This document shows positions 1 through 31,108 of a stretch of DNA of 64,000 nucleotides, piece by piece. This DNA is from Arctopsyche grandis (lineage: Eukaryota; Arthropoda; Insecta; Trichoptera; Hydropsychidae), in assembly GCF_051622035.1 (NCBI RefSeq), contig NC_135361.1, positions 29,195,205-29,259,204 on the forward strand. Reading direction: 5' to 3'. A program made the position numbers and the translations under genes. The stretch's first letter is position 1, and each line of letters begins with the position of its first letter. The notes beneath the pieces were generated by a model. The model searched no databases. It saw only the letters and a program-made list of their open reading frames with translations, and was not told the DNA's origin.

Positions 1-97
1 AAGGCGCATTTGGGATTTACCTGTTAAGCCTTCCTGGTATATTTGTATATATGTATTTGAAAATATGTATGTAAATAAATAAATAAATAAATAAATT
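1..97 (+). repeat. SINE 3' tail, cut by window start
   Basis: The tail words GGCGCATT.GG.TTTACCTGT and GCCTTCCTGGTAT are followed by (AAAT)n. In full copies this is the 3' end of the tRNA-derived SINE. Confidence 0.75.
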
Positions 98-99
98 AT

Positions 100-230
100 A
101 TCGCAATAATTTCAAATGTGTTCGCTGCCTGCGTTTTTCCGACAAATGGGAACGGGAACGGGAACCAGAACGGGAACAGGAATTGTATGCTTTATTGTGG
201 CATTGCAACGCATACCGGGTTCAGCTAGTA
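100..230 (+). repeat. GGGAAC-iterated repeat ending GGGTTCAGCTAGTA
   Basis: Four GGGAAC units are followed by GCAACGCATACCGGGTTCAG and CTAGTA. The same ending occurs at 15160-15212 (GGGAACGGGAATTGCATGCG, GCCGGGTTCAGCTAGTA), so this is a defined dispersed element end. Confidence 0.55.
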
Positions 231-1350
231 AACAGTTATAAATTCTGAGATCAAATCAGTCGAAATACAAAAATAGTCGCGTGATCAATCGCTACTAGAA
301 TAAGACACATGGTGAACACAATTCATAGACAATAAACAACTTTAAAAAATATATTGCAAAGTATACGATAAATTTTATCGAAATTTTCCACATATCTTTT
401 CACAAATAATGTCGTATACGTTGTCGCTCTAACTTTCTTCGCTAATCCTAAAAGAAAACACACCACTTTCTCAATACAAATAGACAAGATGCGTAGAAAA
501 TAAGCAGTGGACCGTTCAGTAAATACCCGTTGGCGTCCATTGTTAACACGTTGAGCACTGTAGAGAAAAAGAGAGAGAGATGGGATATATTATATTATTA
601 TAGCGGGGAGCAGATGCTGTATAGGAAGAGCAGGGCGGCTGACTTTAATCAAAATTAACAATTTTTCCCTTTATCATCCGCACGTCTCTGGCGTCGCCGA
701 TGAAAGCGAATGCATTATGGATGTTGTCCGTTACTTTTTTAATTAAATCGCAACGGCGACCGGAAGAACAAAACCCAGGGCTAAGGGAAAACGGAAAAGT
801 GGAGAACTTTATAGGTGTATAGTGTATGTATGTATATAGTTCATCTTTCTCGTTTCTCACTCGTGATGCAAATGAAAGGAATTATTTCGCCTGTGAAATG
901 AGCCGAACCTAAGCGATCGTGACAGAAGCCTGGGAAGACGGAAAACCAATGTAAGAATTATTTGATACATTTGATGTGACTTGCGTAATTACTTTTTCGT
1001 CTAGAACTCGTCGTATTTCATATTTGAAGATTATATATAATACATCGGCGTTTCTCTATTATTTTTTTTCGTTTTTCCAAATTCGATTCATAATATACAT
1101 TTTGATCAAATGTGAAAATATTAACGGTACTGTAAGGGCTGTGGATCAGATCAGATCAAAATGTACCGAATCCAAATCCGACTCCCACTTGGTTTATATT
1201 ATAATTCAACTACATACTACTCTAGTAAGTATCAACTTTTCGATGACTTTAGTAAAATCAACTTTTCGTGCCAACGTATAAAATTGTTAGTAATAATAAA
1301 AACATCGAATTTCGAAATATAAAAAATCATTAAAAATATAGAGTGAAAAA
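231..1350. other. AT-rich, no gene seen
   Basis: Short frames here have no coding character. A moderately GC-richer part at 600-960 (GGCGACCGGAAGAACAAAAC) is unique in the window. Probably an intron of the DIP gene. Confidence 0.5.
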
Positions 1351-2352
1351 AGAAAAAGTTATAGGCGTTTAATCAATTAAAATCTGACATAGCGAGAGGG
1401 TGGAGAAAAGGGAAAAAACCATCGGAAGAGTGTGTCAATTTTGATAATAGAGTCACCGAGAACGATATGGAGTATTTTCAGACGTGTCTATTACGATTAT
1501 TTTTCACCATCGTAATGGTGGATTTGATTTCCACATATATTTATCTTTTTATTTTTTACAATTTCGCCATAGTGACATTAGAGATTAGCTCCAGGTCGTC
1601 ACTATGGCTAATTTATTACAAGACATCTAAATACATAAGTATTACATACATACACATGTAAATCGAAACAATACCTGACATATATGGTCAGATATTAAAA
1701 ACATCGTATAAATACGATTAATAACATTTTTCATGTAACAATACGAATTTTTGCATTCGGTAAACATCCTCAGCGACATCTATGGTGAGAAATCTGACGA
1801 AACCTGAGATATAACAATTACTCGAGGTTTGCTACATGAAATTGGGAAGGAAAAGCCAATTTTACAGGAACAGTTTAATAAAAATCAGAAAAATTGGCAA
1901 ATTCTGATCGACGATAACGATCGACCTCGACAAACCAAGGTCTGGCCAACAACGAGACTCTTGGTGGGAATCGAACCCGTGACATCAAGCACGAAATAAT
2001 TCAATACTCACCACTACACCACGCTACTGGCTATCCATTTTTACGTCTGATTTCGTGTGACAAAATTTGGGCTCTTATCCGATCGTTTTCGTACTTTACC
2101 ATTTTGTTCGGTTTGGTCATCAATATAAGTGGAAATGACGTCCGCCATTACGATGGCGATAAAAAATCGTAATAGACACGTTTGAAAATACTCCGTCATA
2201 TTTCTTCTTGACATCTATGTATTTTCCGAATTCATCGTTCAGACGGTTCGTCCAGTTTGTTCATTCTAGCCTCTTCTTACTTTATATCCCTTTTCGCCAA
2301 CATCTCGCTATGTCAGATTTAAATTATTAAAACGCCTATAAGTTTTTCTTTT
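1351..2352. mobile_element. Fold-back MITE interrupted by a SINE
   Basis: The block GGCGTTTAATCAATTAAAAT with CTGACATAGCGAGAG (1364-1398) is mirrored at 2303-2337. A second block (TTTCAGACGTGTCTATTACG, 1477) is mirrored near 2190. A type-B SINE (1550-2034) separates the arms. Related sequence occurs at 8640-8950 and 30711-31108. Confidence 0.7.
1550..2034 (-). repeat. tRNA-derived SINE, type-B head
   Basis: Read on the minus strand, the head is CCAGTAGCGTGGTGTAGTGG (A-box-like), then GGGTTCGATTCCC (B box), then the shared body GATCGTT..AGAATTTGCCAATTTTTCTG. The tail near 1560 (CGCCATAGTGAC) differs from the common tail. Inserted in a fold-back MITE. Confidence 0.72.
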
Positions 2353-2355
2353 TTA

Positions 2356-3890
2356 AATACCTCTTTTATACTTCACTTACGACTACAATTCAGGAAAAAA
2401 ATTGACTCTTATCCAATCGTTTTCATACTTCGCCATATTGCTCATTTTGAAAAAATATCGTTTTAGACGCGTTTGAAATTTGAATTTCTAAAAAGTTTCT
2501 AAAAAGTGCCTGACGTTTATCCAGTTTTTAGTTTTAAAAAAAGTTTTTTTAAAACATACCTCTTCTATAATTTGTATATAAAATTATTATTTTGAATAAA
2601 AACACCAATAATTTTTTTTTACTATCGCCATCTATGTTTAAAACTAACAAACAAACGTCAAATAGAATGTCGGCGGGCAAATTACAAACGCGTCTTATGG
2701 TGCTTACGGACTAAACCAACGACGATTTTGGGCCAACTTTTTAACCAGCAGTAGCGTACAAAATATCGAAATAAAAATTAAATTTTAAAATTGAAATTAA
2801 ATATCAAAATCAAGCTGAAGAGCGAGATTGAGCTAAAATTAGATCATCGTTGATGTTTTGAATTACAATAATGTTTTGAATTACGACGATACCGCATTTA
2901 AAACCAGAGAAATATTATAATTTCTCTGCGTACGAGCAAAAAAAAATATTGTTAAAGTCGTCACGAGATGTTACTGTATTTCCACTTGGATGATCGATAA
3001 AAAAAAAAACAATTCATAAAAAAACGCGGTGTCGGATGTCGGTGATTTGTCAAAGGGTTTTTTTTCTTTCGTCGAAATAAAATTAATAATCACACATTAT
3101 CCGATAAATTTTACCTCTGAAATGATTTAATTACTTGATTTATTTCGACGAGAGAAACAATTGAAGAATAAAAAAATCCTTTTGATGTGACCGACAACAC
3201 CCCGGGTTAGCAAAAATCGTTGGATCACCCATACTAATACATGATATATTCTCAGTAACTGCGCATTACGGGGAAGTAAAAATAATAATTCTTTGATTTT
3301 TTTTCGATCTTAGTGCGTATCTTCGTAAGTCAAAACATCTTCGACAAACAAAAGTCGAGGATTACCTGTATGTGATTGTTGATGATCTAATTTTAGGTCA
3401 ATCTCGAAAATTTATTTAAATTGTGCATGTTCTGTTTTAACTTTCAATATTTAATTTTAATTTTAATATAATGATTATAATTTTAATTTGATACTTGAAT
3501 TTAATTTTAATATAATAATAATAGTTTTAATTTTGATATTTAATTTCAATTTTTATTTCGATATTTTCTACGCTACTGGTTTTTAAAGTTGGCCTGTGGG
3601 CCGTTCGTTGGCTTGGTGCGTACGCACCATTACACGATATATTTGCACCATCGTAATGGCGGAGGCTCCATTTACTTATATTGATGACCAAAATGAGCAA
3701 TATGGCAAAGTATGAAAACGATCGGATAAGTGATAAAAATGACCACTAACACGAAAGCCATGTGAAACGTAAAGGAGGTATGTAAAAATAGATGGCGGTA
3801 GTAAAATAAAATTATTTTTATTTTTATTCAAAATAATAATTTTATATACAAATTATAGAAGAGGTATGTTTTTAAAAAACTTTTTTTTAT
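2356..3890. mobile_element. Very large nested fold-back structure
   Basis: Successive inverted pairs are visible: ACATACCTCTTCTATA (2556) with its mirror (3855); CCAACTTTTTAACCAGCAGT (2737) with CTACTGG.TTTTAAAGTTGG (3575); ATCATCGTTGATG (2843) with its mirror near 3377; CTTTCGTCGAAATAAA (3066) with its mirror near 3140. Together they make about 1.3 kb that can fold on itself around 3.1 kb. The outer words belong to the family at 50083-50361. No coding sequence is visible. Confidence 0.68.
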
Positions 3891-3899
3891 AATATAATT

Positions 3900-4987
3900 A
3901 TTCACTCTTTATTTTTTTTTAAATATCACACCTACATACATAGCTTCAAGAGTACGATTTTTGCTAGCATTTAGCTAACAATGAATGTATTACGATTCCA
4001 ACTCTGACTCCGATTGAAATGCTTCTACTTCACGACTCCTACTCTAAAACACTGATTACTGTACATGGATAAAATCTTAGCTTCATACTTTAAAGCTTCC
4101 AATAGTAATGATATATTTTTCTTTCAACTACCCATTCTATTAAAAAGAGTGCGCGCTCAAATAAATATAATAATACAACGGAAAAGCCAGCTTTAAAGTC
4201 ATACACACATACATACATCGCTGAATTAGAAGCTTTGGTCCTAATCGTCTGGAGCTTTCGTCGAACGGAACGAGCTTTCGACGCGACGCGTGTCGTTTGT
4301 CACACGGCCAGACAAAAGAACATACCCGACTTACCCAGCTTCTTTTCCGGAGCTTTCTGTGCTGTGGCCCAGCTCAAAAGCTCGTCGGTTGACTGGGTCG
4401 TCGTAATTGATGCGTTCGAACGAGTGCTCCTCTTTGGAGTACGGCTCTGTCGAACTAAGCTCGGTCCTTGTCGAACCAAAGAAATTAGCGGACAGCTGGA
4501 TGTTTCTGGATCCAGCCAGATGATACTGTGTAGCTCTAGATCGTTTGATCGTTTCAATTCCATTCAAATTTGTTTAATTTTTTTCATATATGCTATAATA
4601 TCATGACATATCACACTAAGGACGCCGACACACAGAGTGGTACGTGCCATGTGTTTTTTTTTAGATAGCATCCCGATCTACATATTTCAGGCCAAAACTC
4701 ACCCCCAAGAGCAGGGTTTCCCAAACTATGTTCCGCTGGATCTGAATAGGTGTTCCGCGACAATTTCGAAAGGTTTTATACACTGCAACACATTTAATAC
4801 ACTGCAAGATCAACGCAGACATAATTATTTTCGCGTATTGGACGCTTGGAGTTCAGCACAGTGACTTGCGGATCTTTTTAGCACAGTAAGGCAAGTGTTA
4901 AACGAAATTTTTTTTCTGCATAAAATGATACTGTTGCTTAGCGGTGGGTTTTGGATTCAAATAAAAGGCCAAATTCACTTCACAGCA
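3900..4987. other. No gene seen; GTCGAAC-rich patch at 4235-4500
   Basis: The patch 4250-4480 repeats GAGCTTTCGTCGAACGGAAC-like words and is open in two frames on opposite strands, which is a sign of iterated repeat rather than coding. Confidence 0.45.
4611..4700 (+). repeat. Left-end fragment of the same family
   Basis: CGACACACAGAGTGGTACGT followed by CCATGTGTTTTTTTTTAGAT resembles the left end at 35990-36030. The remainder to about 4800 contains TTTCCCAAACTATGTTCCGC, a word common near hAT-type repeats. Confidence 0.4.
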
Positions 4988-6556
4988 TTTATTACATATA
5001 TACAAATATACCAGGAAGGCTTAAGAGGGCTGGACAGCAGCGCCTCGTACATACAAACGTACTATACTTCTCCCTACCTCAATTATGGCACTAGAGAAAT
5101 TATTTTTTAATATGCTATGGATATCTACCATTGGGGTGCATCTATTGTTTTATTTTTTTTGATTAATTATTTTTTATAAGAGCTAGGAGCCGCCAAACAT
5201 CTATAAAATCGCCATCTTTTTTACACCCACGAAAAGAGTCTAGCGTGGTTATTTAACGGTCGATTTAAAAAAAAATACGCCGATAGATGCACAGAAAGTA
5301 TCTTTCTCATACCGATGATGAAATTTTTTTAAAAATTGGTTCAGTTTTGGAGGAGAAAATAGTAGAATACGAAACCTCGATTTTGTCAATTTAAAACACG
5401 TTTTATCTGGTCGAAGCGCAACTGTCGCATTCACTCAATATATATATATTGATATATATTGTCGCATTCACTCAATAAATACGTACACTCAATATATATA
5501 TCGAAGAAAGGAACGGTAACAAAATTAAGGTTTCAGGTGTACAGCCCTCTTAAATCTATACATTATGTCTTATGAAGTTGAATTGATCTACGTTTTCAAT
5601 CATTTCTTTGAATTACATAAATAAAATTTATTATAAAACAATGATCATTTATAGATACATACTAAGGCTTCCAATCCCTTTGTTTTCTGGTACCGTGAAT
5701 CCCGGTGCTGAAACTAGTCTGAATACCGGGATTACGGTGATGGCAAAATTTCTTTTTAAATATTATTTTTACAAAAATAATAAAGAAAAAACATAAAAAC
5801 ACATTATATAATGAGAAATGGTGGGATGAGCAATGACAGTCATAGTCCATTTGTTTTGTTTGACCCGTTTTGACGCCGGCTTGCCGTTCCCACGAAATGG
5901 TATCAACGGCCTGTATTGTGTCGCAGATTTTGTGCTCAACTGCAATGATATTTGTAGCATATTTTGACTGATTCGAACTCAGAATCGATCACTTATCACG
6001 TTTTCACGTGTGTCTGTGTGTCTGTGTGAGTGTCCGTATGTCTGTATATATATTGATATATATTGTCGCATTCACTCAATATATACATACACTCAATATA
6101 TATATCGAAGAAAGGAACGGTAACAAAATTAAGGTTTCGGGTGTACAGCCCTCTTAACAGGTAAACCCCAAATGCACCTTCCTGGTCCACATAATTATTA
6201 CATACATTACATGTAAATCTAAATATTCGAACGTCGTATTAATACGATAAATAACGATGAATAACTTTCATGTAACAATACGAATTTTATATTCGATAAA
6301 CAACCACAGAGACATCTATGGTGAGCAATATGGCGAAACCTAAGATATAACAATAAATAAAGGTTCGCAACAGAAAATTGGGAAGGAAACGCCAATTTTA
6401 CAGGAATCGTTTCAATGAAAATCAGAAAAATTGGCAAATTCTGATAAGAAACGATCGACCTAGACAAATCAAGGTCTGGCCAGCAACGAGACTTAGCGGG
6501 GAATCGAACTCGTAACATCAAGTACGAAATAATTCAACATTCACCACTAGACCACG
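4988..6556 (-). repeat. SINE, type-B head, split by the TTAA composite
   Basis: The tail (CCAGGAAGGC) lies at 5011 and the rest from 6154 to 6556, ending with a type-B head (CACCACTAGACCACGCTG on the plus strand). The interruption is the piggyBac-like composite. Confidence 0.75.
5021..6157. mobile_element. piggyBac-like TTAA composite inserted in a SINE
   Basis: TTAA at 5021-5024 is followed by GAGGGCTG, and CAGCCCTC precedes TTAA at both 5550-5553 and 6154-6157. The outer TTAAs interrupt one SINE tail: CCAGGAAGGC lies to the left and CAGGTAAACCCC to the right. The core 5021-5553 is a 533-bp MITE. A further 500-bp segment (B) and a second copy of the MITE's right end (about 6041-6157) complete the composite. 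Confidence 0.75.
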
Positions 6557-6559
6557 CTG

Positions 6560-8140
6560 ATTTATTCAACGATTCGGAAGGTCACTTAACCACCACTCAC
6601 TCCAGAATAATCTGATCTACTGTGTGTACCTTCTTCTAAAAGACAAGTTGCACACAACAGCTTCCCCGATCAATTTATGTATCTATTGTCTAGGCACGTA
6701 AAGGTCTACCATGGTGAGTCTATTGTTCTGCGAAAGCTCCAGTGTATTCTTTATTCGGGCACTTACTGAGTCCCGTTAGCCTTATCCGGGGTATCTATTA
6801 TTCCCTTGTTACAATACTCAAATGAAGAGTATGCGTTTTATATATATTTTTATTATTATTTATTATATAAAGTTCATTGTAATACGAGTAGATGTAAATT
6901 ATATAATAAAAATCAATTCGAATGGAAAATCTGATTCGCATTTATGTACATAGCTTTTATTATACTCGTATAAATATATTATTTGATTTCATCTCAATAG
7001 AACTATCATACGGCGGAGAATCCATTTTTAAATAAGATTTATCTCAAATAGTTGATAATTACGCCACAAATGCGAAATTAAAAATAGACTTTAATTTTTA
7101 AAAATGTAAATATAAAAAAAAAAAAAAGTAATATATTAACGCGCTACTTACAATACTGGAGTAATTTCCCGATATCGAGTCCGACGCGCGTTTTTAATTA
7201 TTATGTAAATTTTATCACGTTTTTGCAATTTATACTCCCCCATCCCCCCCCTCCCCTCAAACAGCTCCTCCCATGTAGATATACAAGAGAATAAAATATC
7301 TTCATATTTATGGGAGCTTTTCCCAATATCAATTTCCCCTCAAAGCGTCGAATATTCAAATCATTCTATATTAGATTCGTCCACGGCCATGCCTATTACA
7401 TAATATATAATATTACATTGTACCGTACACGTTTGGATGTAGACGCGCTTACACATTTGCGTTTGTTAGTACGTGAGCTAAATATTAACTGGAGCAAAGT
7501 TGAATCGTAATAACTGAAGATTTGCGTACACTTTGGGAGGCGCCACGTCAAATAGAGTGGCTTTGTTCGAAACAATAATAATATTATGTGGAATTTACTT
7601 CAGCACGTCATTTATTCTGAACCGTTGTACACGTTCGTTCAAATTCTCCAGAGTCCATCCGTCTAACCCCCTCTTCGTCTAGACTAGTTGTGTATTTTGA
7701 GCTATTGTATCTTACAAAGCACACGAGTGTCTTGTATATTCATTGAATGACTTGGATAAATTCCACTTTACACGCTAAAAAACTTATAAACTTGCTCTCT
7801 TAGCTTCTTCGTGCATGAATTGTATACATTTTACATTTACAATGCCCATAGGATTTTTTTAAATATACATAAATTATATATTTTTTTAAATATTTGTTTA
7901 ACATACTTGGGGGAGGTGGCAAAACCGATAGACCCGAGGGGTTTGATTTATACATATTTTATCAATATAAAATTATTTATTTAAAAATACATGGGAAGGC
8001 AGCAAAGCCGGTAGACCAACGGGGTTTGACTTAATATTAATAATAAAATAAAAACAAAAACATTCATAATTATAATAAGATAAAGTATAATAACATATTT
8101 GGCCAAAAATCAATATATACATTTTTTTTTATTTTTACAT
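6560..8140. other. AT-rich intronic DNA, no gene seen
   Basis: It contains a pyrimidine-rich patch (7230-7275), and otherwise unique AT-rich sequence up to the 7.9-kb direct repeats. Confidence 0.5.
7908..8037 (+). repeat. Direct repeat pair GGAGGTGGCAAAACCGATAG
   Basis: GGGGAGGTGGCAAAACCGAT with GACCCGAGGGGTTTGATT and GGGAAGGCAGCAAAGCCGGT with GACCAACGGGGTTTGACTTA lie 80 bp apart. Probably two tails of an unassigned short retroposon. Confidence 0.5.
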
Positions 8141-8141
8141 A

Positions 8142-8556
8142 TATACCAGGAAGGCCTTACAGGTAAATCCCAATGCGCCTTCCTGGCCAATTACTAATAC
8201 AAATGCAGCATTTTTATTATAAGTCGTTGAATTGCGAGACACTAAAAAAACTCGCAAATTAACGAGACATCTATGAATTGTACATAAATTTTTATTGTAC
8301 ATCAATCAAATTTCAAATAGTGGTGACATAGTAGGTAGGAAGGATTTTTAGCCAATTTTTTTTTCCGGGAACCGTTTCAACAATGAAATCAGAGAAAATT
8401 GGCAAACTCTGATAGGAAACGATCAACCTGGAGTCACAAATCGAGGTCTGACCAACAGCATACTCTGAAAAATTCATTTTCATTCAGGGATAGAACCCGG
8501 CACCTTCTTGACGGTAAGCAGAAGCTTAACGTCCGAGCTATGCTGCTGGCTATATT
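8142..8556 (-). repeat. SINE, type-A head, near full length
   Basis: The tail CCAGGAAGGCCTTACAGGTA is at the left and the head, CCGAGCTATGCTGCTGGCTA on the plus strand, at the right. The promoter boxes read TAGCTCGGACGTTAA and GGTTCTATCCC on the minus strand. Confidence 0.8.
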
Positions 8557-8639
8557 GTGTATTACATTACATGAAGCTAGACGCCAAATTTGAAATTTAT
8601 ATATATACATATGACGGTTAAAACTATAAATATTTATAT

Positions 8640-8965
8640 ATTAGAGATAACAAGAACATATAGAGTGAATTATAGGCGTTTAAACAATTAAAATCTGATA
8701 TGGCCATATCACGGAGAAAAGGTTGAAGATAGATTATAGTAGCTTGCTAGACGTCACCGTACCCAAAATTGTGGATATTTGATAGGCATTTTATACGATA
8801 TTTTATCTCCAACGTAATGGCAGACGATACATTAACGTATATTGATGACCAAAATGAGCAATATGGCAAAGTATGAAAACGATTGGATGAGAGATAAGAG
8901 ATATAAAAAAATACCACTAACACGAAAACCATGTGAACTGTATAAGAGGTATGTAAAAATAGGTA
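8640..8965. repeat. Partial member of the fold-back MITE family
   Basis: It shares ATAGGCGTTTAA.CAATTAAA with 1362 and ATTGATGACCAAAATGAGCA with 3690, and ends near AGAGGTATGTAAAAATAG. Rearranged copy without clear ends. Confidence 0.55.
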
Positions 8966-10761
8966 AATATGAAAAAAATACGAAATAAGAGAAATCCCAA
9001 AAGATAAAAAAGAATAAAAATAAAGATATCTGTAACGGTAACAGGATAACTAAAAGAAAACAAAAATATAGAAAAGATTGGATAAGAAGAATTACAAAAA
9101 GTCTTAAGAACAAACAGAAAGACATCTAGCTTGTTTTTAAAAACATTAAGGTTTTCAGAATTTACTACATTGTTGGCAATACTATTTCAAGCTATAACGA
9201 CTCTGATTGAAAAGAAGGAATCTCTGATAAATATATTGTTTTTTTTTTTTTTTTTTGAAGTTTGAGATGGGTGTTTTTTTGAGTATTTTGATCTCTTAAG
9301 ATGAGTGTTTTCATTGAACGTAATAAGTTTGAACATTTATAATGATAAGTTATTATTTTAAAGGTTTCGATTAGGTCACCTCTTATTCTTCTCGTCTCCA
9401 GTATAGTGAGATTCATTATTTTCAACCTCTCGTTATAAGAAGGCGATTTAAGTTCAAAAGGTATCTTTCTCCTTTGTACCCTTTCGATACATATAACATA
9501 TTTTTTTAAAATGAAGATTCCATATACTAAAAGCGTGTTTTAATGTAGGTCTGATAGAAGTTTTATTTATATGTTTAAGTTGAGAAAATTGAATAAAATG
9601 TTTTATTATATACAACAATGAATAACAATTGTTCAAAATATGATTCATATAAGAAGTCCATTTTAGGTCACAAATAGTGATGATGCTTAGGTCTAATTGG
9701 TGTTGTATAAGTTCTAAAATGATTGTCACAGTTGATAAAATGATTGTCACATTTTATATTTTCAGGTGGGCCAATATTATTCACCTAATTTTGATTATAT
9801 TTCATTTTAAATTTAATCAATATATATTCAATTTTATATCAGTTCATTCTTTAAAATTAACGGAAAAATGTATTTGTTTTCAATAAATATGATTTAAGTC
9901 CAAAAATATATATTATTTTATATAACAAACGTTCATAAATATTACCAAATTCAATGATATTTTCAGCATGTTTATTTGAGACTTTGAACAAATATTTTTA
10001 AAATTGTATTCATCTAGATACAATTAAATATACATAAATATATGAAACAACTCTTTAAGTAAACAGATAAGCTTAGAAATTCTCTCAATGTGGCGCAAAT
10101 TTTAAAATAAACCAATTTTATCCCAGAAAAAATCAAGTGCTAAATTTGCCAACTTACAAATTCACAAACGAAAGATTGAAAAGATATTCATAAAAAATAA
10201 GTTAAATCTGTATATGAATATACTGATTGAATATATTTTGTCTGTTTTTCATTTTCAATTTTAAATACATTGTAATAGTCACTTTTATGAGATGAAAAAG
10301 TATTAAATTGTTTCAATTTTATTTTGTATCAATTTATGTATATTTTTACTAATTTTACAAACAAAAATCAAACTTTGAAAAAATGATAAAAACAAATAAA
10401 TAAAGTTCACTTCAAATAGAGTGATTATTTTTGGCCCACCTTCACCTAGCAGTAATGTTACAGCGTGACCTGTTGACCCGGAAATTCAATCTAGAAATCG
10501 AACGAAAATTCAAACGCAACGATATCACTTTGATGACTTTTACATATAAATTTAACTTTATCGTTTCATTCAGTATCTGCTCATTAATTGCTTCGAGCTG
10601 CGAGTGTTGAGTTTTAAATTTAACTGCTGCTTCTTCCCCTTCTACATTTTTAATAGCTCTGCGAGATCGTTCTCTGCAAACTTATTTATTTCCGAGCTCA
10701 CGAATCAATAGCTGTACATATTTTTATTCTATTAATCCGTTCATTTATCTCTTCTTTGCAG
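8966..10761. other. AT-rich DNA left of DIP exon A; possible old retroposon
   Basis: The part 9130-9700 has a continuous low-complexity texture (GATTAGGTCACCTCTTATTC, TATAACGACTCTGATTG) like an old retroposon 3' region, but I could not assign it. The rest is unique AT-rich intron ending in the exon A acceptor. Confidence 0.4.
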
Positions 10762-29240
<18,479 letters not shown>

Positions 29241-30710
29241 TATATCGGCGGGCTCGAGTGCCGCGCTTGAGCGCCCCTGCCCTCCCACTGATGACTATGA
29301 GCGGCACAATAACCATACAGTACGATTGATTCTCAGCTTACTCCACGGTATATACATACATATGTATACCATGAATGGTACTTTAAATCAAAACTTACGG
29401 AAATATACCTGACGGGTTTTCAAAACCCGTATCAAATGAAACAATCGTACCGTATTGTAATATAAAATATTGAATTAATTCACATTTAATAATATTACAT
29501 AGTAAAAATAATAATATTATATAATCGAGAGTGCGTGTAAAGTACTGTTCCTGTTTTTGATTTTTACAGGATTTGCGAAATATTTTTATATTACTAGCGT
29601 ATATATAATAATATAAAAATACATATTGATTATTGTATTGCTAGGATATTGTGTATACAGTGATTTGTCGATATTTTGTGTATGGGGTGGTTCAAATACG
29701 GAATATGTGTGTGTGTGTGTGTGTGCAAATTTGGTCGCTCGTTGAGGGGTTAATTGATTCAATTTGTATCATAAACTGTGCTCTCTCGTATATGCACTTT
29801 GCAAACGGAATTACTTTTTCCCCTTGCATATTAAATTTAGCCCTCCCCAATGTAATGAAATATTGTTCAAATTGTCATTAATATGCTTTTTTATTGCTTT
29901 TTATATGCGATAAACTTGTAAATGCATTTTTTTTTTAATAATTATTGCATCAAAAATTGGTCGGCTGGTTTCACACCATATAAGATGGGGGTTTTTTTAT
30001 TATTATTTTAAGTAAAAATAATAAAAATCCATTAGTAAAATATAAAATGTATAATATGATTGGTCTTCATTTTGCCGTAAATTTAGATTTTTTTTTGAAA
30101 AAATACTATTCTCTTGATCAAAATCTAGTTCGTTTTTCCATAAAAGGATGAATAGAAGATGAAATTGTTTCTATCGTTTTAGAATAGATGAATAGATTAA
30201 CACTTATCTATACATGCATTTAAATTTTTATTATATTTTAATGAATTTTCCATATAATTATTTTCCTAGAAGATTTAAAGCTAAGTTTTAAGCTTGTATT
30301 ATCACGAAGTTGAGACAACTAACAACGCAAATTAAAATTCAATCAAAATTGGCCAAAAATAATTGACGACATTTGAATATCAATCTTGTTTGAATGATCG
30401 AATTTTTGTATACAAAAATAACTAAATTTGACTGACTTTCTACTGTTGATGTAACTTTTCGAGGATTTTATTTGATTCTGTCGTCTAATTTTCTTCTTCA
30501 CCAGTAATTAAATATATTTTTAAATCAATTTAATCCTTCAAATTAAAATGCAAAACTACTTAACTAGAATCGTGTACTAATAGAACTAATCATGTACTAT
30601 CTACATATTGGTCTTTGGCTCAATATTAGTACTACTGGAAGCATTAGTTTATCTAGAAAAGCATCTCTGCAAAACTGCTGGTTGCTTTGATGTGCAATCA
30701 TCAATTTTTA
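29241..30710. other. DIP 3' UTR and downstream DNA
   Basis: The stop codon is followed by GC-richer sequence to about 29300, then AT-rich DNA. I see no decisive polyadenylation site. GGTTTTCAAAACC (29415) is a short palindrome. Confidence 0.5.
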
Positions 30711-31108
30711 CTAACCTCTTCTTAGTTCGCAAACGATTTTGTCGTGTGACGAAGTTTGGGTTCTTATCCGATCGTTTTAAAACTTTGCCATTTTGCTCGG
30801 TTTGGTCATCAATATAAGTGGAAATGACGTCCGCCATTACCATGGTGTAAAATAGTCGTAAAAGACACATTTGAAAATACTGCATCTTCGTTCACGGTGA
30901 CGTCAATCGTCCACACTGTCGCATTTGTCCACACTGATCTGATCGTTTTTTCCCTTTTTGCCCCCTCTCACTAGGGGAGATTGAGCACTTTGCCATCCTC
31001 ATGATCAAAGCTTACGGAGAGAATTGGTGATTTCTCAATTAGGTTTTTTTATATACATTTATTTTTTATATGTCTTAATATTATATACAAAACTTAGAAG
31101 AGGTTTGT
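30711..31108. mobile_element. MITE, related subfamily with CTAACCTCTTCTTAGTT ends
   Basis: The left end CTAACCTCTTCTTAGTT is mirrored by AACTTAGAAGAGGTTTG. The interior shares words with 2080-2200 (TCTTATCCGATCGTTTT, ATCAATATAAGTGGAAATGA). A solo end is at 51716. Confidence 0.6.

Noticed and set aside
4235..4606. 123-codon plus frame and opposing minus frames
   Set aside because: The patch consists of repeated GTCGAAC/GAGCTTT words, and both strands are open for the same reason.
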